NCBI GenBank assembly: GCA_016124805.1
Contig: WGND01000011.1
Coordinates: forward strand, 186,001-250,000
Length of the DNA stretch: 64,000 nt
Origin: Hyphomicrobiales bacterium
GTDB lineage: Bacteria; Pseudomonadota; Alphaproteobacteria; Parvibaculales; Parvibaculaceae
Direction of reading: 5' to 3'
Both the position numbers and the translations under genes were made by a program. Below the pieces are notes generated by a model. The model had not been told where the DNA came from, made no database searches, and saw nothing but the letters and a program-made list of their open reading frames with translations. Below are positions 51,243-60,406 of this stretch, in pieces. How positions within the stretch are numbered: the first letter of the stretch is position 1; each line of letters opens with the position of its first letter.

Positions 51243-52456
51243 TGACGGGTCCCCATCCCCTTGATGCCGACCATGAAAAGCGGCCTCTGCGCATCGTTCA
51301 TATTCTGCGCCAGCCACTTGGCGGGCTGTTTCGCCATGTCTGCGATCTGGCAGCCGGACAGGCGGCGCTGGGCCACAAGGTCGGGATCATCAGCGGCATT
51401 GCCGAAGGGCCGGTCGCCACGGCCATGATGGCCGAACTTGCCAAAAACGCATCGCTCGGCGTTCACCAGATTCATGTCAGCCGCTTGCCGGGTATTGGCG
51501 ATCTGTGGACCATGGGACAGATCAACGGTCTGGTGACAAACATGTCGCCTGATGTCGTTCATGGCCATGGTGCCAAGGGCGGGGCCTATGCGCGCCTGCT
51601 GCCGCGCCGCAAACATTATGCGCGCTTCTACACACCGCATGGCGGCTCGCTGCATTATTCGCCGCGAAGCCTTCAGGGCCGGGTCTATCTGGCCATGGAG
51701 CGCCATCTGCTCCGGCGTACCGATGGTCTTTTGTTCGAGTCGGAATTCGGACGCAAAACCTTTGAGGAAAAGGTCGCGCCTGTGAATGTCAGCCATACCG
51801 TCGTGCATAATGGCGTGACACTTTCCGAGTTCAACATTGTCGAGCCTTTTCACGATGCGGCGGATCTCGTTTTCATTGGCGAATTGCGGACGCTGAAAGG
51901 TGTCGGCACGCTGATCGAGGCGATCAGCGGCATGGGGCGCTCTCTCTCCCTGCGCATTGTCGGCTCGGGTCCCGACCGGGAAGCTTTTGAGGCCATGGCC
52001 GCCAAGGTCCCGGATCACATCCGGATTTCATTTCTCGGGCCGATGCCCGCGCGGCGGGCCTTTGCGCTTGGTCGCATGGTTGTCATGCCGTCCTATGCTG
52101 AATCGCTTCCCTATGTGGCGCTCGAGGCGATTGCCGCCGGTCTGCCCCTGATCGCGACCAATGTCGGCGGGGTTAGCGAGATATTCGGTCCGGACAGTAC
52201 GTCACTGATTGCACCGGGGAATGCCTATATTCTGCGTGGCGCCATTCTGCGGGCGCTCGCCGATGTGGCGCAGACAAAGGCACGGGCCGTCCGGCAGCGC
52301 GAATATGTGCGTAGGCATTTTTCCGTCAAGGACATGGTGCAGGGCATCAATCGCTTCTACAGGCAGGTCATTGACGCCAAAGCGTCGGATGAGTTGGCGG
52401 GGCGTGCTGCGTCCAGCGTGTCGTCGCTCGCACATGGGGGGCAGGATCGCCCATGA
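51242..52456 (+). CDS. Glycosyltransferase family 4
   Basis: A 404-residue GT-B enzyme. The N-terminal domain begins RIVHILRQPLGGLFRHVCDLAAGQAALGH and has HGHGAKGGAYARLL. The donor-binding half contains GELRTLKGVGTLIEAI and the E-x7-E motif in YAESLPYVALEAIAAGLPLIATNVGG. It likely adds one sugar of the repeat unit at the cytoplasmic face. It is the only obvious glycosyltransferase in the cluster and overlaps the neighbouring genes at both ends. Confidence 0.9.
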   Translation: MTGPHPLDADHEKRPLRIVHILRQPLGGLFRHVCDLAAGQAALGHKVGIISGIAEGPVATAMMAELAKNASLGVHQIHVSRLPGIGDLWTMGQINGLVTNMSPDVVHGHGAKGGAYARLLPRRKHYARFYTPHGGSLHYSPRSLQGRVYLAMERHLLRRTDGLLFESEFGRKTFEEKVAPVNVSHTVVHNGVTLSEFNIVEPFHDAADLVFIGELRTLKGVGTLIEAISGMGRSLSLRIVGSGPDREAFEAMAAKVPDHIRISFLGPMPARRAFALGRMVVMPSYAESLPYVALEAIAAGLPLIATNVGGVSEIFGPDSTSLIAPGNAYILRGAILRALADVAQTKARAVRQREYVRRHFSVKDMVQGINRFYRQVIDAKASDELAGRAASSVSSLAHGGQDRP

Positions 52457-53778
52457 ATGGCTGGCAGCTCGAACCGGAGGCACGCGCGAAAGGTCCCCGC
52501 GGATATTTCCTCGGCATGGATTTTCACGAGTGGCTTGTCTCTCTGGTCATGCTCACCAGCTTCTATGTGAAATCAACGCAAGGGGCCGATCAGGCCGCGC
52601 CGTTTGATCTCATGCTTGTCGGCACAATCGCGCTGCTCTTTGCGCTTGGCTTGCGGTTTCCGCGCGGCATTGGCTGGCCGACGCTCCTCTGGGGGCTGGT
52701 CATTATGGGCTATGGCATTGGTGGCATGTATGCCGTTTATGAGGAGCGGGCGCGCTCGGCCTTCATGGCCTCGGTCTATCTGGTCGGTGTGTTTCTGTTT
52801 TTTGCTTCCTTCATCAGCAAGGATCCCGACCGGCGTTTCAACATCGTCATGAATGCCTATTCGATTGCAGCTGTCTTTGCGGCCCTCACTGGCATTGCCG
52901 GCTATTTCGGCATCCTGCCGCCCGAGCAGTTCACCGATTATGGACGCGCCTCTGGCACCTTCAACGACCCCAATGTGTTCGGGCCCTATCTCATCGCACC
53001 GGCGATCTATCTCGGCATGCGCGTCTCGACGGCGAAGGGCAGTCAGGCCCTGTTGCTGCTTGTTCCGCTCGGCATTCTGGTTCTGGGTCTTCTGCTCAGC
53101 TTTTCGCGCGGCGCCTGGGGTGGCTTTCTGCTGGCCGGAATCATCTTCATGGGGCTCACGCTTGCCACATCGCAATCGAGCCGCCAGACCATGCGCCTCC
53201 TTCTCTTTGGCGGCGGCATGGCGCTCTTTCTGGCCATCGTGGTGGTGGTGGCGCTGTCCACGCCCCAGATTGCCGGTCTCTTTGCCGAGCGTGCCTCGCT
53301 GGTTCAGGAATATGACGTCAATATCGAATATGGCCGTTTCGAAAGTCAGGCACGGGCTTTCATGATGGCCCTGCAGCAGCCATGGGGCATTGGGCAGGGG
53401 CAATGGGCGATGATCAACCGTCTCGACACCCACAATGTCTATCTGCATGTGCTGGTATCGGGTGGCTTCCTTGCGGGCTTTGCCTTTCTTGCCTTCATGG
53501 TCGCGACGATCTGGCGCGGCTGGCGGGCGGCCTGTGTACCAAGTGCCTTTCAGGGAGCGCTGATTGTGGTTCTGGCCTCGGTCATTGCGCATTTCGCGGA
53601 GGCCGCGATTATCGACATCGACAACTGGCGGCATTTCTTCGTGATGCTGGGCATGCTGTGGGGCGGCCTTCTCAGCATTGAGGGCCGGAAGCTTGTCAGC
53701 GCCGGAAATGCGGGACCCGTGATTCGGGGCCGTGCATCGGCCACATCAACGCATTTTGAGGGCAGGGGATTTGCCTGA
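52453..53778 (+). CDS. O-antigen ligase/polymerase-like membrane protein
   Basis: A 441-residue inner-membrane protein with about ten helices and a large periplasmic loop. The motif SFSRGAWGGFLLAG marks the Wzy_C/O-antigen ligase family, and GRASGTFNDPNVFGPYL precedes it. It would polymerise or ligate lipid-linked repeat units. It overlaps the glycosyltransferase gene by four bases and ends the plus-strand arm of the cluster. Confidence 0.87.
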   Translation: MNGWQLEPEARAKGPRGYFLGMDFHEWLVSLVMLTSFYVKSTQGADQAAPFDLMLVGTIALLFALGLRFPRGIGWPTLLWGLVIMGYGIGGMYAVYEERARSAFMASVYLVGVFLFFASFISKDPDRRFNIVMNAYSIAAVFAALTGIAGYFGILPPEQFTDYGRASGTFNDPNVFGPYLIAPAIYLGMRVSTAKGSQALLLLVPLGILVLGLLLSFSRGAWGGFLLAGIIFMGLTLATSQSSRQTMRLLLFGGGMALFLAIVVVVALSTPQIAGLFAERASLVQEYDVNIEYGRFESQARAFMMALQQPWGIGQGQWAMINRLDTHNVYLHVLVSGGFLAGFAFLAFMVATIWRGWRAACVPSAFQGALIVVLASVIAHFAEAAIIDIDNWRHFFVMLGMLWGGLLSIEGRKLVSAGNAGPVIRGRASATSTHFEGRGFA

Positions 53779-53829
53779 TGCCCTGACGGGTCAGCTCTTT
53801 TGAAGTATTTCAGGCTGGATCGTCTGTAA

Positions 53830-53903
53830 TGGAGGCCTCGCCCGGAATCGAACCGGGGTAAACGGATTTGCAGTCCGGCGCGTAACCACTCCGCCACGAG
53901 GCC
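53830..53903 (-). tRNA. tRNA-Cys (anticodon GCA)
   Basis: On the minus strand GGCCTCG pairs with CGAGGCC. The anticodon loop CTGCAAA carries GCA (complement of 53869-53871). The T arm is CCCGG-TTCGATT-CCGGG, and CCA is encoded (complement of 53830-53832). The outermost anticodon-stem pair is a C/T mismatch. Confidence 0.95.
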
Positions 53904-53922
53904 GTCTTCAGAACAGGGGCGC

Positions 53923-53951
53923 TGTATAGCAATTCCCCCTGACACGCACAA
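53923..53951 (-). promoter_or_regulatory. Likely promoter of tRNA-Cys
   Basis: On the minus strand TTGTGC (53951-53946) is followed after 17 bases by TATACA (53928-53923), about 20 bases before the tRNA. The -10 is good and the -35 moderate. Confidence 0.5.
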
Positions 53952-54104
53952 TCACCATTCTGGCCTGAGGGTCAATCGACCCTTAAAATGGGGCCATGCG
54001 CCGGTTTTGCCCGGATCGCGAATTGAGTTTGCGCGCCGGGATGCTTATAAACGCCTTAGGTTTCCCGTTACTGTCATTTGCCCGCCTTCGATCAGGAATC
54101 TCCC

Positions 54105-54767
54105 ATGAATGATTTTGATGTCAGCCGCCTCAATATGGTTGAGAGCCAGGTTCGCTGTAATGGCATCACGGATGGGCGGCTGATCGACGCCATGCTGGCA
54201 GTGCCGCGTGAGCGTTTTGTCGGGCCGGGCAAGCAGAGCCTTGCCTATATGGATGCCTGTGTGAGCATCGGTGATGACACGGTCAGTCGTTACCTCATCG
54301 AACCGCGTGTTTTTGCCAAAATGCTTCAGCTCGCAGCCATTGGCCCCGAGGATGTGGTGCTCGATGTCGGCTGCGGCAGCGGCTATTCCACGGCGGTTCT
54401 CTCCCATCTGGCGCGCGCCGTGGTGGCTGTGGAAAGCCATGAAGGGCTGAGCGAACTGGCCAATGCCAATCTGACGTCGCTGAGCATTGATAATGCCGCC
54501 GTGGTGACAGCGGCCCTGACAGAGGGTGTCGCCCGTCAGGCCCCTTATGACGTGATCATCATCAATGGCCGGGTCGAGACCATTCCGCAGGCCCTTCTGG
54601 ATCAGCTCAATGAGGGCGGCCGACTGGTGGCCGTCGTCGGAACGGCCAGATCGGCCCGGGCGCGACTATATGTCCGCTCGGACGGCAAAATCAGCTCACG
54701 GGATGATTTTGACGCCCAAATCGTTGCTTTGCCGGGCTTTGAACAGAAGCCCAGCTTTGTTTTCTGA
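54105..54767 (+). CDS. pcm: Protein-L-isoaspartate O-methyltransferase family protein
   Basis: A 220-residue SAM-dependent methyltransferase that in its family repairs isoaspartyl residues in proteins. The N-terminal RLNMVESQVRCNGITDGRLIDAM and the SAM loop VLDVGCGSGYSTAVLSHLA are typical of the alphaproteobacterial form found upstream of tolC. The later DVIIINGRVETIPQALLDQLNEGGRLVAVVG also fits. The ATG at 54105 is supported by AGGAA nine bases before it. Members of this branch sometimes lack key substrate residues, so true repair activity is not certain. Confidence 0.88.
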   Translation: MNDFDVSRLNMVESQVRCNGITDGRLIDAMLAVPRERFVGPGKQSLAYMDACVSIGDDTVSRYLIEPRVFAKMLQLAAIGPEDVVLDVGCGSGYSTAVLSHLARAVVAVESHEGLSELANANLTSLSIDNAAVVTAALTEGVARQAPYDVIIINGRVETIPQALLDQLNEGGRLVAVVGTARSARARLYVRSDGKISSRDDFDAQIVALPGFEQKPSFVF

Positions 54768-54906
54768 TCCCAAGGGCGACTGACTGCTGGCAGATTGATT
54801 GTATCTGGCCGACAATCCGGTAACAGACCTCAAATTATGTTTCATTCGTCGGATAATTTTTCTGCCGGATGGTCGAATCTGTCTGAAAACGCCTATATAA
54901 GACCCA

Positions 54907-54912
54907 TATAAT
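54907..54912 (+). promoter_or_regulatory. Possible -10 element for tolC
   Basis: A perfect TATAAT lies 56 bases before the tolC start, but the matching -35 region (54884-54889, TGAAAA) is poor. A second A/T-rich TATATAAG lies just upstream at 54894-54901. The exact promoter is uncertain. Confidence 0.3.
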
Positions 54913-54967
54913 TAGAGAACCGCGGAAACGTTGAGGGGCGCAACCGCCATTTGCGGAGAGTTACAGA

Positions 54968-56365
54968 ATGACGCGATCCTTGAATAAGCCTCTGACCCGG
55001 ATCAGAGCCTTGGCGCTTGCCTCAACGGCGCTGACCATGCTGGCCGGGGTTTCTCTGGCCCAGGCCGAAGGCCTCACCGACGCCCTCTCTTCTGCCTATG
55101 AAGGCAATCCCACATTGCAGAGCCAACGGGCTTCACTGCGTGCCACCGATGAAGGCGTGTCGCAGGCCGTGTCCGGATGGCGTCCGACCTTGCAGGCGCA
55201 GGGGGCCTATGGCTATACCGATAGTGACACGACCACCAATGCCGGCTTGAGCGCGCAGTCCGAGTATCGTCCGCTGAGCGGCACGGTCACCCTCAACCAG
55301 AATCTTTTTCAGGGTGGTCAGACCGTCAACACCACGCGCCAGGCCAAATATAATGTTGAGGCCGGTCGCAATGTTCTGACAAGTACCGAGCAGGACACGC
55401 TGCTTGCAGCTGTTCAGAGCTACATGAATGTGATCCGCGATCAGCTGACCATGGAACTGCGGAAGAACAACGTCACGGTTCTGACCCGCCAGCTTGAGCA
55501 GACGAAAGACCGCTTTGAAGTGGGTGAGTTGACACGCACGGATGTGGCGCAGTCTGAATCGCGTTTGAGTTCGGCCAAGGCCGGGCTGATTGCCGCTGAA
55601 GCACAGCTGACGGCCAGCCGCGCCTTTTATGAGCGTGTTGTTGGCCATGCGCCGGGCACGCTGGAAAAGCCAAGCGCGCTGCAGGGCTTGCCCGCCAGCG
55701 AGGATGAAGCGCTGGAAATCGCGATGAAGAACAATCCTGATTTCCTGTCGGCCCAGAATGCCGAAGCGGCCAGCCGCGCGGCTGTTTCCGCCGCCAAGGG
55801 CGCGCTGCTGCCGAGCTTTGATATTCAGGCATCCTATTCCTACGCCCGCGATCCCAGCAGCTCGATCCGCGACAATGAAGAATCCGCCATCCTCGGTGTG
55901 CTGACCATTCCGCTCTATCAGAGTGGTGCGGAATATTCCCGCGTGCGTCAGGCCAAGGAAAACAACAATGTCAATCGCATGAACATCATCGCCGCCCAGC
56001 GCAGCGTTGAAGAGGGCGTGCGCAATGCCTGGGAGCAGCTTCGTGCATCGCAGGCCTCGATCACGTCCAACAAGGAAGCGGTCAAGGCAAGCGAGATTGC
56101 TCTTGAAGGTGTGCGTCAGGAAGCCGAGGTCGGCTCGCGCACCACGCTGGACGTGCTCAATGCCGAGCAGGAACTGCTCGATACACGCGTTTCGCTGGTG
56201 TCAGCCGAGCGCGATCTGGCCGTGTCGGAATATGGCCTGTTGTCTGCCATCGGCAATCTGACGGCCCGCAAGCTTGCCCTGCCGGTCAAATATTATGACC
56301 CGAAGGAAAATTATGACGAAGTGAGTGGCAAATGGATCGGCTTTGGCACTGCTGGGGACGAATGA
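54968..56365 (+). CDS. tolC: TolC-family outer membrane efflux protein
   Basis: A 465-residue outer-membrane channel for type I secretion and drug efflux. A signal peptide (RIRALALASTALTMLAGVSLAQA) ends near residue 34. Two OEP repeats of the trimeric barrel-tunnel fold follow, e.g. GVSQAVSGWRPTLQAQGAYGYTDSDT, RFEVGELTRTDVAQSESRLSSAKAGL and EVGSRTTLDVLNAEQELLDTRVSL. The order pcm-tolC-popZ-valS is typical for alphaproteobacteria. AGAG-type ribosome site precedes the ATG. Confidence 0.93.
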   Translation: MTRSLNKPLTRIRALALASTALTMLAGVSLAQAEGLTDALSSAYEGNPTLQSQRASLRATDEGVSQAVSGWRPTLQAQGAYGYTDSDTTTNAGLSAQSEYRPLSGTVTLNQNLFQGGQTVNTTRQAKYNVEAGRNVLTSTEQDTLLAAVQSYMNVIRDQLTMELRKNNVTVLTRQLEQTKDRFEVGELTRTDVAQSESRLSSAKAGLIAAEAQLTASRAFYERVVGHAPGTLEKPSALQGLPASEDEALEIAMKNNPDFLSAQNAEAASRAAVSAAKGALLPSFDIQASYSYARDPSSSIRDNEESAILGVLTIPLYQSGAEYSRVRQAKENNNVNRMNIIAAQRSVEEGVRNAWEQLRASQASITSNKEAVKASEIALEGVRQEAEVGSRTTLDVLNAEQELLDTRVSLVSAERDLAVSEYGLLSAIGNLTARKLALPVKYYDPKENYDEVSGKWIGFGTAGDE

Positions 56366-56469
56366 TTGCTGCCTGTTAAGACTATTTAAGTCTCGCGGTG
56401 GCATTCCCGTTTAACTTCTCCTAAGGTTCTACTGATACTAATGGTAGTCCCGAGTAGCAGGACGCAGTT

Positions 56470-57213
56470 ATGAGCAATCAAAATACGGCACAGGAACCGA
56501 CAATGGAGGAAATTCTCGCCTCCATCCGCCGGATCATCTCCGAAGACACCGACGCTGAAGACATGGGCGCCGGTGAGCAGGCATCCGCCGAGGAGGCGCC
56601 TGCGCCTGTCGCGGAAGCCTCGCCACCACCGCCTCCGGTCATGGAAGAAGCCGAAGCCGAGGATGATATCGGCTTTGAGGAGGTTGAGGACGAGGGCGAA
56701 GTTCTCGAACTCACCGAAGCCTTGCCGGAAGAGCCCCAGCCCGAGCCTGAGCCTGCTTATATGGCCGAGCCGGAACCTGAACCCGTTCCGGAGCCGGAAC
56801 CAGCGCCCGAGCCCGTTGCGCCTTACAGCGCGCCTGAGCCTGAGCTCGTTGAGGCCGCCAATGATCTGGAAGGGTCGGATGATGTCGACCTGCCAGATGA
56901 TGCCCCAAATAATTTTGAAGAATATCTTCCTGAAGATGATGTAGCTTTTGAGGAGCCTGCCATGAACGCCCAGTCGGCCCCCGCAGATAGCGGTATTCTT
57001 TCAAACGAAACAGAATCGGCGGCAGCCGCTGCGTTTGGCGCGCTGACCAGCAGCATTCAGACATCCATTGGCGGCTCCAGCCGCAACCTTGAAGAGCTTG
57101 TAGCTGAAATGCTGCGGCCCATGCTCAAGGATTATCTCGACGCCAAGCTGCCTGAACTGGTGGAACGGCTCGTCAAAGAAGAAATCGAACGCGTTGCGCG
57201 CCGCGCCCGCTAA
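56470..57213 (+). CDS. popZ: Polar organising protein PopZ (DUF2497)
   Basis: A 247-residue protein matching PopZ. It has the short N-terminal helix EPTMEEILASIRRIISED, a long acidic Pro/Glu-rich linker (about residues 35-150) and C-terminal helices ending LEELVAEMLRPMLKDYLDAKL then PELVERLVKEEIERVARRAR. PopZ forms a polar network that anchors chromosome origins and cell-cycle regulators in Caulobacter and relatives. Its linker is longer than that of Caulobacter as I recall it. A terminator separates it from valS. Confidence 0.92.
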   Translation: MSNQNTAQEPTMEEILASIRRIISEDTDAEDMGAGEQASAEEAPAPVAEASPPPPPVMEEAEAEDDIGFEEVEDEGEVLELTEALPEEPQPEPEPAYMAEPEPEPVPEPEPAPEPVAPYSAPEPELVEAANDLEGSDDVDLPDDAPNNFEEYLPEDDVAFEEPAMNAQSAPADSGILSNETESAAAAAFGALTSSIQTSIGGSSRNLEELVAEMLRPMLKDYLDAKLPELVERLVKEEIERVARRAR

Positions 57214-57260
57214 GATTTGAATTCCGGGCCGATTGGCCCGCATTATCCTTGCGCTTGATA

Positions 57261-57312
57261 GGCCCCCAAGCCTGTGCTGTAACACGGCACGGTAACTGGG
57301 GGCCTTTTCTTT
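57261..57312 (+). terminator. Rho-independent terminator after popZ
   Basis: GGCCCCC (57261-57267) pairs with GGGGGCC (57298-57304) around an inner hairpin (GTGC/GCAC), and TTTTCTTT follows at 57305-57312. It ends 46 bases before the valS start, so valS probably has its own promoter or escapes by read-through. Confidence 0.8.
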
Positions 57313-57357
57313 GTGCCCCTTGCGATTCTCCTTCACTTCGATCCGGACCCATAATCA

Positions 57358-60087
57358 ATGCTCGACAAGAATTTTCAGCCTCAGGATGTCGAAAAACGCC
57401 TTTATGAGGCCTGGGAACAGAGTGGCGCTTTCAAGGGCGGTCAGCCGGATCGGGTCGCCGCCGGTGCCAAGCCCTATTGCATCGTCATTCCGCCACCCAA
57501 TGTCACGGGCAGCCTGCATATGGGCCATGCGCTCAACAATACGTTGCAGGATATCGTCATCCGTTTTGAGCGCATGCGCGGCAAGGATGTGCTGTGGCAG
57601 CCGGGGCTCGATCACGCGGGTATCGCGACGCAGATGATTGTCGAGCGCCAGCTTGAAGGCGAGGGCAATATCCGCCGTCGCGACATGGGTCGTGAGGCCT
57701 TCATCGAACGCGTCTGGAAATGGAAGGGTGAGTCTGGCGGCATTATTATTGATCAGTTGCGCCGGTTGGGCGCCTCCTGTGACTGGAGCCGTGAACGCTT
57801 CACACTGGATGACGGCCTCTCTAAAGCCGTGCTCAAGGTTTTCGTCGAACTGCATCGCGAGGGGCTGATCTATCGTGACAAGCGCCTGGTAAACTGGGAT
57901 CCGAAACTGCAGACGGCGGTGTCCGATCTCGAAGTTGAAAATCTCGAAATCAAGGGGCACTTCTGGCATTTCCGCTATCCGCTGGCCGATGGCAAAACCA
58001 TTGACTGGCCGCTCTTTGATGAAGAGGGTAATCCGGCGGGCAGCGAGACGCGCAATTATATCATCGTCGCCACGACGCGGCCCGAGACCATGCTGGGCGA
58101 TACGGGTGTTGCCGTGAATCCGGACGATCCGCGCTATGCCTCGCTCAAGGATTGCTTCGTCGTGCTGCCGCTTGTCGGTCGCCGCATCCCTATCGTTTTT
58201 GATGAACATGCCGATCCCGAACAGGGCTCGGGTGCCGTGAAGATCACGCCCGCCCATGACTTCAACGACTTTGAAGTCGGCAAGCGGCAGAGTCTCGATC
58301 AGATCAACATCTTCACGCCCGATGCCAAGATCAATGATGAGGCGCCCGAAGCCTATCGCGGCATGGACCGTTTCAAGGCGCGAAAGCAGATCGTCGAAGA
58401 CATCGAGGCACTCGGTCTGCTCGATCACATCGAAGACAAGATCGTCATGGTGCCGCATGATGAAAAGACCAAGGCAACGGTGATCGAGCCCTATCTCACC
58501 GACCAGTGGTATGTGGATGCGGCCACGTTGGCAAAGCCCGCCATCGAAGCCGTTGAGCGCGGCGAAACCAATTTCGTGCCGAAGAACTGGGAAAAGACCT
58601 ATTTCGAATGGATGCGCAATATCCAGCCCTGGTGCATCTCGCGCCAGCTCTGGTGGGGCCATCGCATTCCGGCCTGGTATGCCGAAGATGGCGAAATCTT
58701 TGTCGCCTATAGCGAAGAAGAAGCCCATGCCGAGGCTGAAAAGCATTTTGGCAAGAAGGTCGAACTGCGCCGCGACGAAGACGTGCTCGACACATGGTTC
58801 TCCTCGGCGCTGTGGCCGTTCTCGACGCTCGGCTGGCCCGACGAAACGCCGGAACTCAATCGCTATTACAAGACCGATCTGCTCGTCACCGGTTTCGACA
58901 TCATCTTCTTCTGGGTTGCCCGCATGATGATGATGGGGCTGCATTTCAAACAGGAAGTGCCGTTCCGCGATGTCTATATTCACGCGCTGGTCCGCGACGA
59001 GAAGGGCCAGAAGATGTCGAAGACCAAGGGCAATGTCATCGACCCGCTGCAGCTTATTGATGAATATGGGGCGGACGCTTTGCGCTTCACGCTGGCGGCC
59101 ATGGCGGCACAGGGGCGTGATCTGAAGCTTGCGACCAATCGCGTCGAAGGCTATCGCAATTTCGGCACCAAGCTCTGGAATGCCTCGCGCTTCTGCGAGA
59201 TGAATGAATGTGTCCGCGTCGAGGGTTTTGATCCCTCAAAGGTTCAGCAGACCGTCAATAAATGGATTGTCGGGGAAGCCGCGCGCACTGCGGCCAAAAT
59301 CACCGAAGAGATTGAGGCCTATCGCTTCAATGAGGCAGCCGGGGCGGCCTATAAATTCGTCTGGAATGTTTTCTGCGACTGGTATGTCGAATTCATCAAG
59401 CCGCTTTTGATGGGCGAAGATGAAGTGGCCAAGGCCGAGACGCGGGCCACCGCCGCCTGGGTTCTTGATCAGATATTGCTGGTTCTCCATCCCTTCATGC
59501 CTTTCATGACGGAAGAGCTCTGGCAGGTGACGGGCGAGCAGGGACCGGCGCACGGGTCGCAGCTCATCATGGCACCATGGCCGGTCTTGACCGGGCTTGG
59601 GTCAGTTGAGGCAGATGCGGAGATGGACTGGGTTGTCCGCTTCATTTCTGAAATCCGCTCGGTTCGCGCCGAGATGAATGTGCCCGCCGGTGCCAAAATC
59701 ACGCTTACCATCAAGGGCGCGAGCAGTGAAAGTGTTGAGCGTTTCGAACGTCACCGCGACCTCATCATGCGGCTGGCCCGTCTGGAGACGGCCGATGTTT
59801 CCGCAGATGTGCCGCAGGGTGCCGTCCAGATCGTGCTGGATGAGGCAACGCTGGTGCTGCCGCTTTCCGGCCTCATCGATGTGGCGGCCGAGACGGCCCG
59901 CCTCACCAAGGAAATCAGCAAGCTTGAGAGCGAAATGGGCAAGATCGACGCCAAGCTCGGCAATGCCAAGTTTATCGCCGGGGCGCCCGCCGAGGTGGTT
60001 GAGGAACAGCGCGAACGCCGCGCGGAAGCCGAAGCGGCCATCGTCAAGCTGCGCGACGCCCTCAAGCGCGTTGAAGCCGTGGTTTGA
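57358..60087 (+). CDS. valS: Valyl-tRNA synthetase
   Basis: A 909-residue class I aminoacyl-tRNA synthetase. HIGH is PPPNVTGSLHMGHALNN near residues 42-58 and KMSKS is KMSKTKG near 551. The editing domain has TTRPETMLGDTGVAVNP. The C-terminal arm ends in the coiled-coil tRNA-binding segment (AETARLTKEISKLESEMGKIDAKL). Its last 17 codons and the following sequence are duplicated downstream (see 60033-60403), but the gene itself is intact. Confidence 0.97.
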   Translation: MLDKNFQPQDVEKRLYEAWEQSGAFKGGQPDRVAAGAKPYCIVIPPPNVTGSLHMGHALNNTLQDIVIRFERMRGKDVLWQPGLDHAGIATQMIVERQLEGEGNIRRRDMGREAFIERVWKWKGESGGIIIDQLRRLGASCDWSRERFTLDDGLSKAVLKVFVELHREGLIYRDKRLVNWDPKLQTAVSDLEVENLEIKGHFWHFRYPLADGKTIDWPLFDEEGNPAGSETRNYIIVATTRPETMLGDTGVAVNPDDPRYASLKDCFVVLPLVGRRIPIVFDEHADPEQGSGAVKITPAHDFNDFEVGKRQSLDQINIFTPDAKINDEAPEAYRGMDRFKARKQIVEDIEALGLLDHIEDKIVMVPHDEKTKATVIEPYLTDQWYVDAATLAKPAIEAVERGETNFVPKNWEKTYFEWMRNIQPWCISRQLWWGHRIPAWYAEDGEIFVAYSEEEAHAEAEKHFGKKVELRRDEDVLDTWFSSALWPFSTLGWPDETPELNRYYKTDLLVTGFDIIFFWVARMMMMGLHFKQEVPFRDVYIHALVRDEKGQKMSKTKGNVIDPLQLIDEYGADALRFTLAAMAAQGRDLKLATNRVEGYRNFGTKLWNASRFCEMNECVRVEGFDPSKVQQTVNKWIVGEAARTAAKITEEIEAYRFNEAAGAAYKFVWNVFCDWYVEFIKPLLMGEDEVAKAETRATAAWVLDQILLVLHPFMPFMTEELWQVTGEQGPAHGSQLIMAPWPVLTGLGSVEADAEMDWVVRFISEIRSVRAEMNVPAGAKITLTIKGASSESVERFERHRDLIMRLARLETADVSADVPQGAVQIVLDEATLVLPLSGLIDVAAETARLTKEISKLESEMGKIDAKLGNAKFIAGAPAEVVEEQRERRAEAEAAIVKLRDALKRVEAVV

Positions 60088-60096
60088 TGCTGATCT

Positions 60097-60175
60097 GTCA
60101 TCCCGGGATTTATTCCCGGGATCCATAGGCGGTTCAGTCTGAGAGATGGGTCCCGGCAACAAGTGCCGGGACGAC
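60097..60175. repeat. Palindromic intergenic repeat element, first copy
   Basis: A 79-base element with near-perfect terminal inverted repeats: GTCATCCCGG at the left and CCGGGACGAC at the right (one mismatch). Two smaller hairpins lie inside (CCCGGG-ATTTATT-CCCGGG and CCCGGC-AACAAGT-GCCGGG). Elements of this outline are widespread between alphaproteobacterial genes. A second identical copy at 60255-60333 arose with the tandem duplication. Confidence 0.75.
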
Positions 60176-60254
60176 GCACTCAATGATATTAGCGGCCATC
60201 GTCAAACTGCGCGACGCTCTCAAGCGCGTTGAAACCGTGGTTTGATGCTGATCT

Positions 60255-60333
60255 GTCATCCCGGGATTTATTCCCGGGATCCATAGGCGGTTCAGTCTGA
60301 GAGATGGGTCCCGGCAACAAGTGCCGGGACGAC
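60255..60333. repeat. Palindromic intergenic repeat element, second copy
   Basis: Identical in sequence to 60097-60175 as far as I can compare, and placed exactly 158 bases later as part of the tandem duplication. Confidence 0.75.
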
Positions 60334-60406
60334 GCACTCAATGATATTAGCGGCCATCGTCAAGCTGCGCGACGCCCTCAAGCGCGTTGAAGCCGTGGTT
60401 TGAAGT

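Larger units (their letters stand above)
60033..60403 (+). repeat. 158-bp tandem duplication of valS tail and downstream sequence
   Basis: The unit 60033-60190 (last 18 codons of valS plus about 103 bases downstream) recurs at 60191-60348, and a partial third copy, ending in TGA like the gene, lies at 60349-60403. Period is exactly 158 bases (stops at 60085, 60243 and 60401). Copy 2 differs from copies 1 and 3 at three sites in the coding-derived part; the noncoding parts look identical. Only copy 1 is translated as part of ValS. Confidence 0.95.

Noticed and set aside
53550-53951. Minus-strand frame with a LVAEWLRAGLQIRLPRF-like stretch
   Set aside because: It reads across tRNA-Cys and the opposite strand of the ligase gene; this is another common tRNA-derived artefact.
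56735-56850. Pro/Glu codon repeat tract in popZ as a possible recombination hotspot
   Set aside because: Acidic Pro-rich linkers of variable length are normal for PopZ, and the repeats are imperfect.
57355-58983. Minus-strand 542-codon open frame
   Set aside because: It is fully antisense to valS, and its sequence has no family resemblance.
60134-60337. Two near-identical 60-140 codon minus-strand frames over the repeats
   Set aside because: They arise from the duplicated palindromic elements and carry no protein-like signature.
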